This document shows, piece after piece, positions 8,195-14,535 of a stretch of DNA of 19,672 nt. The translations under genes and the position numbers were made by a program. The notes beneath the pieces are model-generated. The model worked only from the letters and a program-made list of their open reading frames with translations, did no database searches and was not told the DNA's origin. Position 1 is the first letter of the stretch. Each line of letters begins with the position of its first letter. The stretch is from an uncultured Desulfovibrio sp. (GTDB lineage Bacteria; Desulfobacterota; Desulfovibrionia; Desulfovibrionales; Desulfovibrionaceae): positions 1-19,672 of the forward strand of contig NZ_CASDOY010000038.1 in the NCBI RefSeq assembly GCF_949282365.1, given 5' to 3'.

Positions 8195-8672
8195 GCGCCG
8201 CCCCCTGTTCGGCTTCCCCTTCCGTCTGCTGTGGCGGCTCAGCGTGGCCTGGGCGGCCGTCAGCGGTTTCGCGCATCTGCCCCTGATCTTCCGCTATCTG
8301 GAGGGATGCTTCCCCCGGCTGCATCCCATAGGCGAGTCAGGGGCCGTGCCCCATTACTGGGCGGCCGCGGCCATGCTCTGTCTGGCCAGCTACGCCGGCA
8401 TCGTCTGGCTGGTGCGCGGGACGCGCAGCTACAGCCTGACCTTTTTCGGCATGCTGCGCCTCGTGCTCCTGGCCCTGCTCATGCTTTCGGGCCTGGGCCT
8501 GCTGCTGCACAATCTGCAGGATTTCACCTTTTACGGTCCGGTGTACACGCTCATCAAGCATACCCATCTGGGCTGCGCCCTGTTCTGGGCCCTGCTGGTG
8601 CTGGTACGCTTCGCCCGTCGCGGCCTGTGGTGGGACCGTCGTCGCAAGCCCGGGCGGCAGGCCCGCGTGTGA
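8184..8672 (+). CDS. Small four-helix cytochrome b-like membrane protein
   Basis: This 162-residue protein shows about four hydrophobic helices: near residues 12-35, 50-75, 85-112 and 120-145. Candidate haem-ligand histidines are in helix 1 (GFAHLPL), at the second helix start (PHYW), in LLLHNLQ, and in IKHTHLG at the start of helix 4. The layout resembles the di-haem b subunits of formate dehydrogenase, thiosulfate reductase and hydrogenase (FdnI/PhsC/HyaC type), but it is short. It overlaps the iron-sulfur gene by 11 nt, which argues that the two form a membrane module. The C-terminus is strongly basic (RRRKPGRQAR), consistent with a cytoplasmic tail. Haem binding is inferred from His placement only. 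It is the last gene of the operon; a hairpin terminator begins 48 nt downstream. Confidence 0.7.
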   Translation: MRIERRPLFGFPFRLLWRLSVAWAAVSGFAHLPLIFRYLEGCFPRLHPIGESGAVPHYWAAAAMLCLASYAGIVWLVRGTRSYSLTFFGMLRLVLLALLMLSGLGLLLHNLQDFTFYGPVYTLIKHTHLGCALFWALLVLVRFARRGLWWDRRRKPGRQARV

Positions 8673-8720
8673 GTCCGTCGCACGCTCCGGTACCGTCCCC
8701 CGCCAGCGACTGCCCCATAC

Positions 8721-8756
8721 GACAAAAAAAGACGCCTTCAGGGCGTCTTTTTTGTC
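8721..8756. terminator. Intrinsic terminator, probably bidirectional, between convergent genes
   Basis: GACGCC (8731-8736) pairs with GGCGTC (8742-8747) around a 5-nt loop. An A-run on the left (8724-8730) and a T-run on the right (8748-8753), plus outer GAC/GTC, extend the stem. Because both arms end in A/T tracts, it can stop the plus-strand synthase/export operon and also minus-strand transcription coming from rlmN. Confidence 0.9.
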
Positions 8757-8913
8757 TGTCACGCGTTACTACTATGCTGAAATAAAAATTAGTTTCAGAA
8801 ACGGAGACGTTCGTCCCTGTTTGTCCACAAAAATTGGGCGGTTTTTGGGGAAGATGGGAGAGTTCGAGAGGGAAGGGGCCCTTTGGGGCCGCACGCAGCG
8901 ATCCAAAGGACGG
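8757..8913. other. AT-rich non-coding patch with small inverted repeats
   Basis: The first part of this stretch is clearly more AT-rich than its surroundings. It contains CTGAAA (8777-8782) and TTTCAG (8793-8798) as an inverted repeat. It also holds an imperfect 10-bp hairpin at 8799-8808/8813-8822 with loop GTTC. I see no credible open reading frame or promoter-gene pair. The hairpins could be remnants of a terminator or of a mobile-element end; neither is demonstrated. Confidence 0.4.
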
Positions 8914-8968
8914 CCCGCAGGGCCGTGCCCGTTGCGACGCAGGAAGCTACGGGCATCGACAGCAACGC
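8914..8968. repeat. 55-bp direct repeat, copy 1
   Basis: This copy is identical base for base to 8984-9038, with a start-to-start distance of 70 bp. Inside each unit, TGCCCGT (8926-8932) can pair with ACGGGCA (8949-8955). Alternatively CGTTGC (8930-8935) can pair with GCAACG (8962-8967). These two stems share bases and exclude each other. The unit lies between convergent genes, outside any supported coding region. Confidence 0.9.
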
Positions 8969-8983
8969 GCGACCGGATGGCGA

Positions 8984-9038
8984 CCCGCAGGGCCGTGCCC
9001 GTTGCGACGCAGGAAGCTACGGGCATCGACAGCAACGC
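8984..9038. repeat. 55-bp direct repeat, copy 2
   Basis: This is the second exact copy of the 55-bp unit at 8914-8968, separated from it by a 15-bp spacer (8969-8983). The spacer and the 15-16 bp before copy 1 both begin GCGA.CC, so the ancestral unit may have been about 70 bp. The copy ends 44 bp from the rlmN stop codon. The same two mutually exclusive stems are possible here. Confidence 0.9.
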
Positions 9039-9082
9039 AAAGGGCCTGTCGCCCCCCAGACAGAAGCCAGTGAGTCCCGGGC

Positions 9083-10156
9083 CTAGGCCTCGCCCCCGGC
9101 CCCGTTCCGGCAGGCGGCCTTGAGCTGGCCGCAGGCGGCCTTGATGTCCTGCCCCTTGCTCTTGCGGATGATGGCCGTGATGTTGCGGTCCCAGAGGAAC
9201 TGCTCGAAGGCCAGCACCCGTTCCGGCGAGGGGGCCTGGTAGGGATCGCCCTCGGAGGGATTGTAGACGATGAGGTTGAGCTTGCCCTTGACCTCGCTGA
9301 CCACGCGGGCCAGCTGCCGGGCCTGTTCCAGGCCGTCGTTGACGCCGCCCAGCAGCAGGTATTCGAAGGTGATGCGTTCGCGGGTCTTGAGCGGATAGGA
9401 CTTGAGGGCCCGGAGCAGGTCTTCCAGGGGCCAGCGGGCGGCCTTGGGCATGATGCGGGCGCGCAGCTCCTGGGTGGGCGCGTGCAGGGAGACGGCCAGA
9501 TAGGCCAGACCGCTCTCGCCCAGCTCGCGCAGGCCCTTTTCGATGCCGCAGGTGGAGACCGTGATGCGGCGGGGCGAGAAGTTGAGGCCCTTGTCGTTGT
9601 TGAGGCTCTCCAGGGCGCGCATGACGTTCCTGAGGTTGAGCAGGGGCTCGCCCATGCCCATGAAGACCAGGTTGCGCAGCACGGGCCAGTCCGGGCGGGT
9701 ATCGCCCAGATAGTCGCGGGCCACCAGGATCTGGCCCAGGATCTCGCCCATGGTCATGTTGCGTTCGAAGCCCATGGTGCCGGTGCTGCAGAAGGTGCAG
9801 GCCATGGCGCAGCCCACCTGCGAGGACAGGCATTGCGTCCAGCGGCGGATGCCCTCGCGCGAGTCGCTGGGGATGAGCACGGTCTCCACTTCCGCGCCGT
9901 CCTGCAGGCGCAGCAGGAACTTGGTGGTATCGTCGCTGCTCTGTTCCACGGTGACGATCTCGGGCCAGCGGATCTCGGCGCACTGGGCGAGGCGCTCCCG
10001 GCAGGCCTTGGAAACATTGGTCATGGCGTCGAAGTCACGGGCCATCTTCTGCCAGATCCATTGCCAGACCTGGACGGCGCGGAATTTGGGCTCGCCCAGT
10101 TCGTCCTGCATCCAGTCGCTGAGTTCGGGCAGGGTGTAGTCGAGGAGGTTGATCAT
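9083..10156 (-). CDS. rlmN: 23S rRNA (A2503)/tRNA (A37) C2-methyltransferase, radical SAM
   Basis: This 357-residue protein matches RlmN over its whole length. The N-terminal accessory domain begins INLLDYTLPELSDWM and contains the FRAVQVWQWIWQK helix. The radical-SAM motif is CxxxCxxC at Cys116, Cys120 and Cys123 (CAMACTFC), preceded by the conserved Cys109. Family signatures MGMGEPLLN and VSLHAP are present. The C-terminal QDIKAACGQL segment carries the catalytic, transiently methylated Cys near residue 342. The enzyme methylates C2 of an adenine in 23S rRNA and certain tRNAs via a Cys-methyl intermediate. It is cytoplasmic. The ATG at 10156 fits the family's N-terminus, although no strong Shine-Dalgarno is visible. 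It is convergent with the export operon and has the 8721-8756 hairpin far downstream. Confidence 0.96.
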   Translation of the reverse strand: MINLLDYTLPELSDWMQDELGEPKFRAVQVWQWIWQKMARDFDAMTNVSKACRERLAQCAEIRWPEIVTVEQSSDDTTKFLLRLQDGAEVETVLIPSDSREGIRRWTQCLSSQVGCAMACTFCSTGTMGFERNMTMGEILGQILVARDYLGDTRPDWPVLRNLVFMGMGEPLLNLRNVMRALESLNNDKGLNFSPRRITVSTCGIEKGLRELGESGLAYLAVSLHAPTQELRARIMPKAARWPLEDLLRALKSYPLKTRERITFEYLLLGGVNDGLEQARQLARVVSEVKGKLNLIVYNPSEGDPYQAPSPERVLAFEQFLWDRNITAIIRKSKGQDIKAACGQLKAACRNGAGGEA

Positions 10157-10589
10157 GCTGTCGGAGGGCTGCCACGGCAGGGCACGGCCGTGGGTTGGAG
10201 GTGGAACGGTGGCGCTCCCGTCCGCCGGCCGGGGCGCGGGAGAAGTGTGGACCGGTCGTCAGGGACGGCTCTCCCCGTCCACCGGGCCGGGCGCTGCGGC
10301 CGGGATCCCGGCACGGCGCAGCGCGCAACGCGGCGGGGCGCTGGCCGTCCGTGTCCGCTGTGGTGCGCTGCGGCCAGAGAACAGGAGAGGGAGAGGGGAC
10401 GGCGGACGCCGTGCTTCCCTCTCCCTGAAAACATCTGCGGGAGCGCCCGGAGGCGATCCGTGCCCGGCCCCCTGTCCCGGCTCGGGGCCGCGGCCCGGGA
10501 GCCTGCGCCGCCCTCGTGCCGGGGAGGCCGGCGGCCTGCCGGATGCGGCGGGAAAGGCCGCTGCCGGTAGCTGGAGGGCTGTCCTGTCT
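10157..10589. other. 433-bp GC-rich non-coding region between two minus-strand genes
   Basis: This stretch lies upstream of rlmN and downstream of the HD-domain gene. It contains one strong inverted repeat (10388-10426, listed separately) and several short GC-only stems with no T-tract. Open frames here are GC-driven and carry no recognisable protein. I could not pick a convincing promoter for rlmN, although one is expected here. Confidence 0.6.
10388..10426. other. Strong inverted repeat / hairpin, possible weak terminator
   Basis: AGGGAGAGGG (10388-10397) is the exact complement of CCCTCTCCCT (10417-10426). Inside it, ACGGC (10399-10403) pairs with GCCGT (10408-10412) around a 4-nt loop, with an asymmetric internal loop between the stems. 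No T-run follows on either strand. It may be a weak terminator of the HD-domain gene on the minus strand, or an mRNA end structure. Confidence 0.5.
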
Positions 10590-11924
10590 CTAGCCCACGG
10601 ATCTGCGGGCGTATTCGCGCACGAAGGCCACGGCGGATTCCAGGTCCGTGACCTCGCCCGCGATCTGGGCCTGGAGCAGGGCGTCGCGGATGACGCCCAC
10701 CAGCGGGCCGGGGGCCAGCTTGGTCTCGCTCATGATCTCATTGCCGTTGAGCAGGGGTTCCAGCATCTGCTCGGGGGTCTCGGCGCGCTTCAGGTACTTC
10801 ATATTGTGGTTGAAGTAGGTGTAGCTGCCGTCACGGGCCTGGATGTCGGCGCGGGACATGGCGATGAGGCGCGGATACTCGTCCAGGGCCTTGAAGCGGC
10901 GGATGCCGCGGTCCGTGAGCATGAAGTGGAAGCGCATGTGATAGCGCACCAGATGGCAGAGCAGGTCGATGTCCTCGGGGCTGAAATGCAAGCGGCGCAG
11001 GATCTTGCGCGTGACCTTGGCGCCCACGCGGTGATGCTGGTAGAAGGTCCAGTTGCCGTCGAAATATTCGCCGGTGAAGAGCTTGCCCACATCGTGGAAG
11101 AGCATGGCCATGGTGCCGAGCCAGTCGTAGTGGAAGCCTTCCTCGGGGTAGTGGCGCATGCATTCCAGGGTGTGGTCGAAGACCGTCTCCTCGGTGTCGT
11201 CATCGTCGTTGCGGCGCTGGCGGATGCAGGCCAGGGCGGCCACTTCGGGGATGAGGCCCTGGAGGATGTGGGCGTCGAACATCAGCTTCACGAAGCGGTG
11301 CATGGATTCGGCGGCCACCTTGCGCCATTCGTCCATGATGTCGGCGGCGGGCACATAGTCCAGCACGCGGGACGAGGAACGCACGATGGCGAGCCAGGTA
11401 TTGGGCTCGATGGGGATGTCGAAGTTGGCGGCGAAGCGCAGGGCCCGGATGGCCAGCAGGTAGTTGTGGCGCAGGGTCTCGTCCGGCAGGCCGGTGAGCT
11501 GGATCAGGCCGCCCTTGACGTCCATGAAGCCGTCGTAGACGTCGCCGGTGGGGGCCGGGCTGCCGAAACCGGTCATGCGCAGCTGCAGGCGCTCCTGGGG
11601 TTCCAGCATGCTGGCCATGGTGGGCGTGATGCGCAGCAGGGAAAGTTCGGGGTGGCTGGCATCCTCCACTTCCAGGGCATAGAAACGGAAGAGCACGCCG
11701 TCCTTCTCCATCTGGGCGATGGCGCGCTGTTCCGGCTCCACGCGGACTTCGGGGAAGAGCTTGAGAAGCGTCTCAAGATCGGGCTCACAGGCGATGTCCA
11801 CAGCCAGCTTTTTGCTGTGCTTCAAAAGACGCTCCTGCACGGGCGCATTGATGACGTGGGCGTCATAACCGTTGCGCAGCAGGGTTTTGCAGATGGTGAT
11901 GGCGTCTTTTAGCGCTTTTTCCAT
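10590..11924 (-). CDS. HD-domain protein of the CCA-adding/poly(A) polymerase family with degenerate nucleotidyltransferase site
   Basis: This 444-residue protein follows the class II tRNA nucleotidyltransferase plan. It has a head domain at about 1-140 and the LRHNYLLAIRALRFAANF segment at 151-168, equivalent to the family's LRILRALRFAA motif. A helical neck follows, then an HD phosphohydrolase domain with His251, His277-Asp278 (FHDVGK) and His298. The C-terminus has LAPGPLVGVIRDAL, like the family tail. In the head, the usual GGxVRD is NAPVQE (27-32) and the metal-binding DxD is reduced to AVD (41-43), so nucleotide transfer may be lost. ATG 11924 is chosen because GAGGAG lies about 6 nt upstream; the longer in-frame start at 12017 would cross the promoter. 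The substrate is unknown; HD-dependent phosphohydrolase activity is plausible. Confidence 0.82.
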   Translation of the reverse strand: MEKALKDAITICKTLLRNGYDAHVINAPVQERLLKHSKKLAVDIACEPDLETLLKLFPEVRVEPEQRAIAQMEKDGVLFRFYALEVEDASHPELSLLRITPTMASMLEPQERLQLRMTGFGSPAPTGDVYDGFMDVKGGLIQLTGLPDETLRHNYLLAIRALRFAANFDIPIEPNTWLAIVRSSSRVLDYVPAADIMDEWRKVAAESMHRFVKLMFDAHILQGLIPEVAALACIRQRRNDDDDTEETVFDHTLECMRHYPEEGFHYDWLGTMAMLFHDVGKLFTGEYFDGNWTFYQHHRVGAKVTRKILRRLHFSPEDIDLLCHLVRYHMRFHFMLTDRGIRRFKALDEYPRLIAMSRADIQARDGSYTYFNHNMKYLKRAETPEQMLEPLLNGNEIMSETKLAPGPLVGVIRDALLQAQIAGEVTDLESAVAFVREYARRSVG

Positions 11925-12016
11925 GAAAAACTCCTCAAGCGGCAGTGCCGCGACCAGGGAAGACCCCGGCATGCATGCAGAATGAAGGCCCGCACACAAG
12001 GCAGGCCGTTCATTCA

Positions 12017-12045
12017 AGTATCGGCGGCAACGGGGGCAAAGTCAA
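12017..12045 (-). promoter_or_regulatory. Predicted sigma70-type promoter for the HD-domain gene
   Basis: On the minus strand, TTGACT (plus 12040-12045) is followed by a 17-bp spacer and GATACT (plus 12017-12022). Transcription would start near 12010, leaving a leader of about 85 nt that contains a small CGGCA/TGCCG stem. The match is good for the -35 and fair for the -10. Confidence 0.55.
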
Positions 12046-12134
12046 GCAGCTCTGCCCGTCGCGACCGGCGGCGTCACGCTTTTCCGGGCGGGGCCGCGGG
12101 GCGGGGCAGTCGGGCAGAGGGCAGGCATGGGCGC

Positions 12135-12167
12135 AAAAAAAGGCCCTGTGCAGCGCACAGGGCCTTT
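12135..12167 (-). terminator. Intrinsic terminator after dsrP
   Basis: AAAGGCCCTGTGC (12139-12151) pairs perfectly with GCACAGGGCCTTT (12155-12167) over 13 bp with a 3-nt loop. Read on the minus strand it is followed by a T-run (plus-strand A-run 12135-12141). It begins about 20 nt beyond the dsrP stop and marks the end of the dsr operon. Confidence 0.93.
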
Positions 12168-12186
12168 GCAAGGCGGGGACGGGAAC

Positions 12187-13353
12187 CTAGTCGCCGAAGT
12201 GACCGGATTCGCGCTTCACGCCCAGGGCGATCTTCCAGAGCAGGGAGAGCACCAGGGCGCCCACGGAGTACACGCCCAGGGCCACGATGATCTCACGGCC
12301 GGTGGGAGCGTATTCGGTGATGGTCTCGAACATGTTGGGGGTGAAACCGCCGATGAGCAGGCCCAGGCCCTTGTCGATCCAGGTGGCGGCCACCAGCATC
12401 ACCAGGGCCAGGGGCAGCAGGGGACCGGTGCGCCACTGCGGCGGGATGAGGATGACCAGGGAAGCGGCGGCCATGAACACGGCGGCCCACATCCAGTTGG
12501 TCACCCAGGCCACATGGCCTTCATGGCCGGCGAACAGGAAGACCAGCGGGTGCTGATGACCGGGGATGCCACTGTAGAACGCGGTGAAGACTTCCAGCAG
12601 GTAGAAGAACACGTTGATGCACATGGCATAGGTGATGATCGTGGTCAGGGTCTTCACGGCTTCGCGACCGGGGTCGAAATTGGTGAGACGACGCACGATG
12701 AGGATCAGCAGCAGCAGGATGGCGGGACCAGAGCAGAACGCCGAGGACAGGAAGCGGGCGGCCATGATGGCGGTGAGCCAGTAATGGCGGCCGGGGATGC
12801 CGGCGTACAGGAAGGCGGTCACGGTGTGGATGGAGAAAGCCCAGATGATGGAGAGGTAGATCAGCGGCTTGATCCACTTGGGCGGTTCCACGTCATGGCG
12901 TTCGGCTTCCAGGGTGACCCAGCCGATGACGGCATTGAGGGTCAGGTAGCCGATGAGCACGATCATGTCATAGAACATGACCGAATTGGGCGTGGGGTGC
13001 AGCAGCACGTTGAGCATGCGCTGGGGCTGGCCCAGGTCCACCACGATGAAGAGGGCGCACATGACCACGGCCGCGATGGCCATGAATTCACCGAAGATGA
13101 TCATGCGCTTGAACTTCTTGTAGTGATGGAAGTAGGCGGGCAGCACCAGCATGACGGCGGAGGCGGCCACACCCACAAGGTAGGTGAACTGCGAGATGTA
13201 CAGGCCCCACGAGACATCGCGGCTCATGCCGGTGATGGAGAGGCCTTCCTGCAGCTGCTGCAGGTAGACCAGGCCGCAGCCGGCGATGACAGCGAGCAGG
13301 AAGAGCAGCCACAGGTAATAGGTCTTGGGACCGGTAAGCAATTTTTCAAGCAT
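12187..13353 (-). CDS. dsrP: DsrP, NrfD-family quinone-interacting membrane subunit of DsrMKJOP
   Basis: This 388-residue integral membrane protein has about ten helices and belongs to the NrfD/PsrC family. In DsrMKJOP it is the second membrane subunit, exchanging electrons between menaquinone and the periplasmic DsrO/DsrJ subunits. Visible features are an N-terminal helix after LLTGPKTYYLW, SRDVSWGLYISQFTYLVGVA (a family-typical helix), and the VVDLGQPQRMLNVLLHPTPNSVMFYD loop, which matches NrfD-family G.P.R.......P.S.. patterns. A C-terminal cytoplasmic tail (VKRESGHFGD) ends the protein. It is last in the operon, 12 nt after dsrO, with GGGAGAA upstream of ATG 13353, and is followed by the terminator at 12135-12167. 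Conserved order with dsrMKJO makes the assignment firm. Confidence 0.95.
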   Translation of the reverse strand: MLEKLLTGPKTYYLWLLFLLAVIAGCGLVYLQQLQEGLSITGMSRDVSWGLYISQFTYLVGVAASAVMLVLPAYFHHYKKFKRMIIFGEFMAIAAVVMCALFIVVDLGQPQRMLNVLLHPTPNSVMFYDMIVLIGYLTLNAVIGWVTLEAERHDVEPPKWIKPLIYLSIIWAFSIHTVTAFLYAGIPGRHYWLTAIMAARFLSSAFCSGPAILLLLILIVRRLTNFDPGREAVKTLTTIITYAMCINVFFYLLEVFTAFYSGIPGHQHPLVFLFAGHEGHVAWVTNWMWAAVFMAAASLVILIPPQWRTGPLLPLALVMLVAATWIDKGLGLLIGGFTPNMFETITEYAPTGREIIVALGVYSVGALVLSLLWKIALGVKRESGHFGD

Positions 13354-13365
13354 GGCCTGTTCTCC

Positions 13366-14148
13366 CTAGATGAGGTAGTAAACGCCGGGCTGGGTGCCCA
13401 GATTGGGCTTGCGGCGAATGCTGTAGTTGGAGGCAAGGGCCTTGCACACATCGGACTTGGGATCGTTGAGATCGCCGAAGAGGATGCGGCCGCCGGCGGC
13501 TTCCACGCAGGCGGGCATCTGGCCCACGGCCAGACGTTCGGCGCAGAAGGTGCACTTTTCCACCACGCCGATCATGCGGGTGGGGTAGGCGGGGTTCGGC
13601 ACGGGGTCGCTCAGGTACTTGCGCGGATCCACGAAGTTGAAGGAGCGGGCGCCGAACGGACAGCCGGCCATGCAGAAGCGGCAGCCGATGCAGCGGTGGT
13701 AGTCCATGGCGATGATGCCGTCTTCCATCTGATAGGTGGCCTGGGTGGGGCACACGCGCACGCAGGGCGGATTGGTGCAGTGGTTGCACAGCAGGGGGTA
13801 GACGGCGTCCTTCACGCGCGAGGTCAGATGGTCGTTGAGGTCGTCAGGGAAGGCGTGGTCGAATTTTTCGAGCCACATCCATTTGATCTCCTTGTGACCT
13901 TCCATGCTGGGCACGTTGTGGGCCTTGTGGCAGGCTTCGATGATGGGAGCGTATTCCTTGGCGTTCTTGAAGGCGCGGGTGTCGATGACCATGGCCCAGC
14001 GCTTGGCCTTGAGGGCCTTGGCATTGGACTCATAGGAGCCGATGCGCGCACCGGCCTGGGCAGAGCCGGCCAAGGCAGCCATGCCGCTGCTCAGGGCAAA
14101 GACCGAAAGGCCCGCCACCTTCAGAAAGGATCTTCTGCTTTTGTTCAT
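13366..14148 (-). CDS. dsrO: DsrO, periplasmic Tat-exported iron-sulfur subunit of DsrMKJOP
   Basis: This 260-residue protein carries a twin-arginine signal (KSRRSFLKV, with AQA near 32). Iron-sulfur motifs are C121/C124/C129/C133, C153/C156/C159/C163 and C199/C202/C214. The first motif usual in this family has lost three cysteines, leaving only Cys73 (IEACHKAHNVP). The last motif lacks its fourth Cys, reading CVEAAGG where family members have C-P. Because those positions ligate a shared cluster, the pattern predicts three [4Fe-4S] clusters rather than four. DsrO relays electrons between DsrP and the cytochrome DsrJ on the outer face of the inner membrane. ATG 14148 overlaps the dsrJ stop (TAATG), indicating translational coupling; longer in-frame starts would lie inside dsrJ. 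Confidence 0.95.
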   Translation of the reverse strand: MNKSRRSFLKVAGLSVFALSSGMAALAGSAQAGARIGSYESNAKALKAKRWAMVIDTRAFKNAKEYAPIIEACHKAHNVPSMEGHKEIKWMWLEKFDHAFPDDLNDHLTSRVKDAVYPLLCNHCTNPPCVRVCPTQATYQMEDGIIAMDYHRCIGCRFCMAGCPFGARSFNFVDPRKYLSDPVPNPAYPTRMIGVVEKCTFCAERLAVGQMPACVEAAGGRILFGDLNDPKSDVCKALASNYSIRRKPNLGTQPGVYYLI

Positions 14149-14531
14149 TACTTGTTCCCCTTGGGCAGGATGTGGCAGGTCCAGCAGTAGGGATCGACGC
14201 TGTTGGACAGATGGCACTTGTCGCAGAACTCTTCGTAGTTGTTGTGGCACTTCAGGCAGGTGTTCTGCAGGCTGATGGTCCACTTCTTGCCGGTGGACGA
14301 CACATAGACGCGGTTTTCATAGCGCAGGGCCTGGTCGCGCCAGTCGTTGAGCAGGTACATATGCTCGGCGCGCATGTACTCGACGGGTTCCACGCATTCC
14401 TTTTCGTTCTGGGGCAGGACGATGGCGGGACGCTTGTAGTCCTTGGTGCCGCCGAAGTTGGCCCAGAAGGGGGTGGAGAACAGGACCGCGAAAACGAGGA
14501 TCCCAAGAATGACAGCTTTGGCGTTGTACAT
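14148..14531 (-). CDS. dsrJ: DsrJ, membrane-anchored tri-haem cytochrome c
   Basis: This 127-residue protein has one N-terminal helix (about 5-24) that serves as export signal and probable anchor. Three c-type haem sites follow: C92-x2-C95-H96 (CLKCH), C103-x2-C106-H107 (CDKCH) and C116-x2-C119-H120 (CWTCH). Cys46, in KECVEP, is the only other cysteine. DsrJ cytochromes are known for one haem with unusual His/Cys ligation, and Cys46 is the natural candidate. The protein sits on the periplasmic side of the DsrMKJOP complex. A strong GAGGAGGAA ribosome site lies inside the end of dsrK, 4 nt separate the dsrK stop from this ATG, and the stop overlaps dsrO. Confidence 0.96.
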   Translation of the reverse strand: MYNAKAVILGILVFAVLFSTPFWANFGGTKDYKRPAIVLPQNEKECVEPVEYMRAEHMYLLNDWRDQALRYENRVYVSSTGKKWTISLQNTCLKCHNNYEEFCDKCHLSNSVDPYCWTCHILPKGNK

Positions 14532-14535
14532 GTTG

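Noticed and set aside
8914..9038. CRISPR array
   Set aside because: There are only two copies, the repeat is 55 bp and the single spacer is 15 bp, with no cas genes nearby.
8772..9983. Minus-strand open frame overlapping rlmN and the repeat pair
   Set aside because: It is an out-of-frame shadow of rlmN. The part over the repeats encodes the same peptide twice only because the DNA is duplicated.
10149..11912. Plus-strand open frame of 587 codons antisense to the HD-domain gene
   Set aside because: Composition is that of an antisense frame (Val/Gly/His/Gln-rich); the minus strand has conserved family motifs and a good ribosome site.
12127..14190. Plus-strand open frame of 687 codons antisense to dsrP and dsrO
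   Set aside because: It is a shadow frame that crosses a perfect intrinsic terminator and two verified genes.
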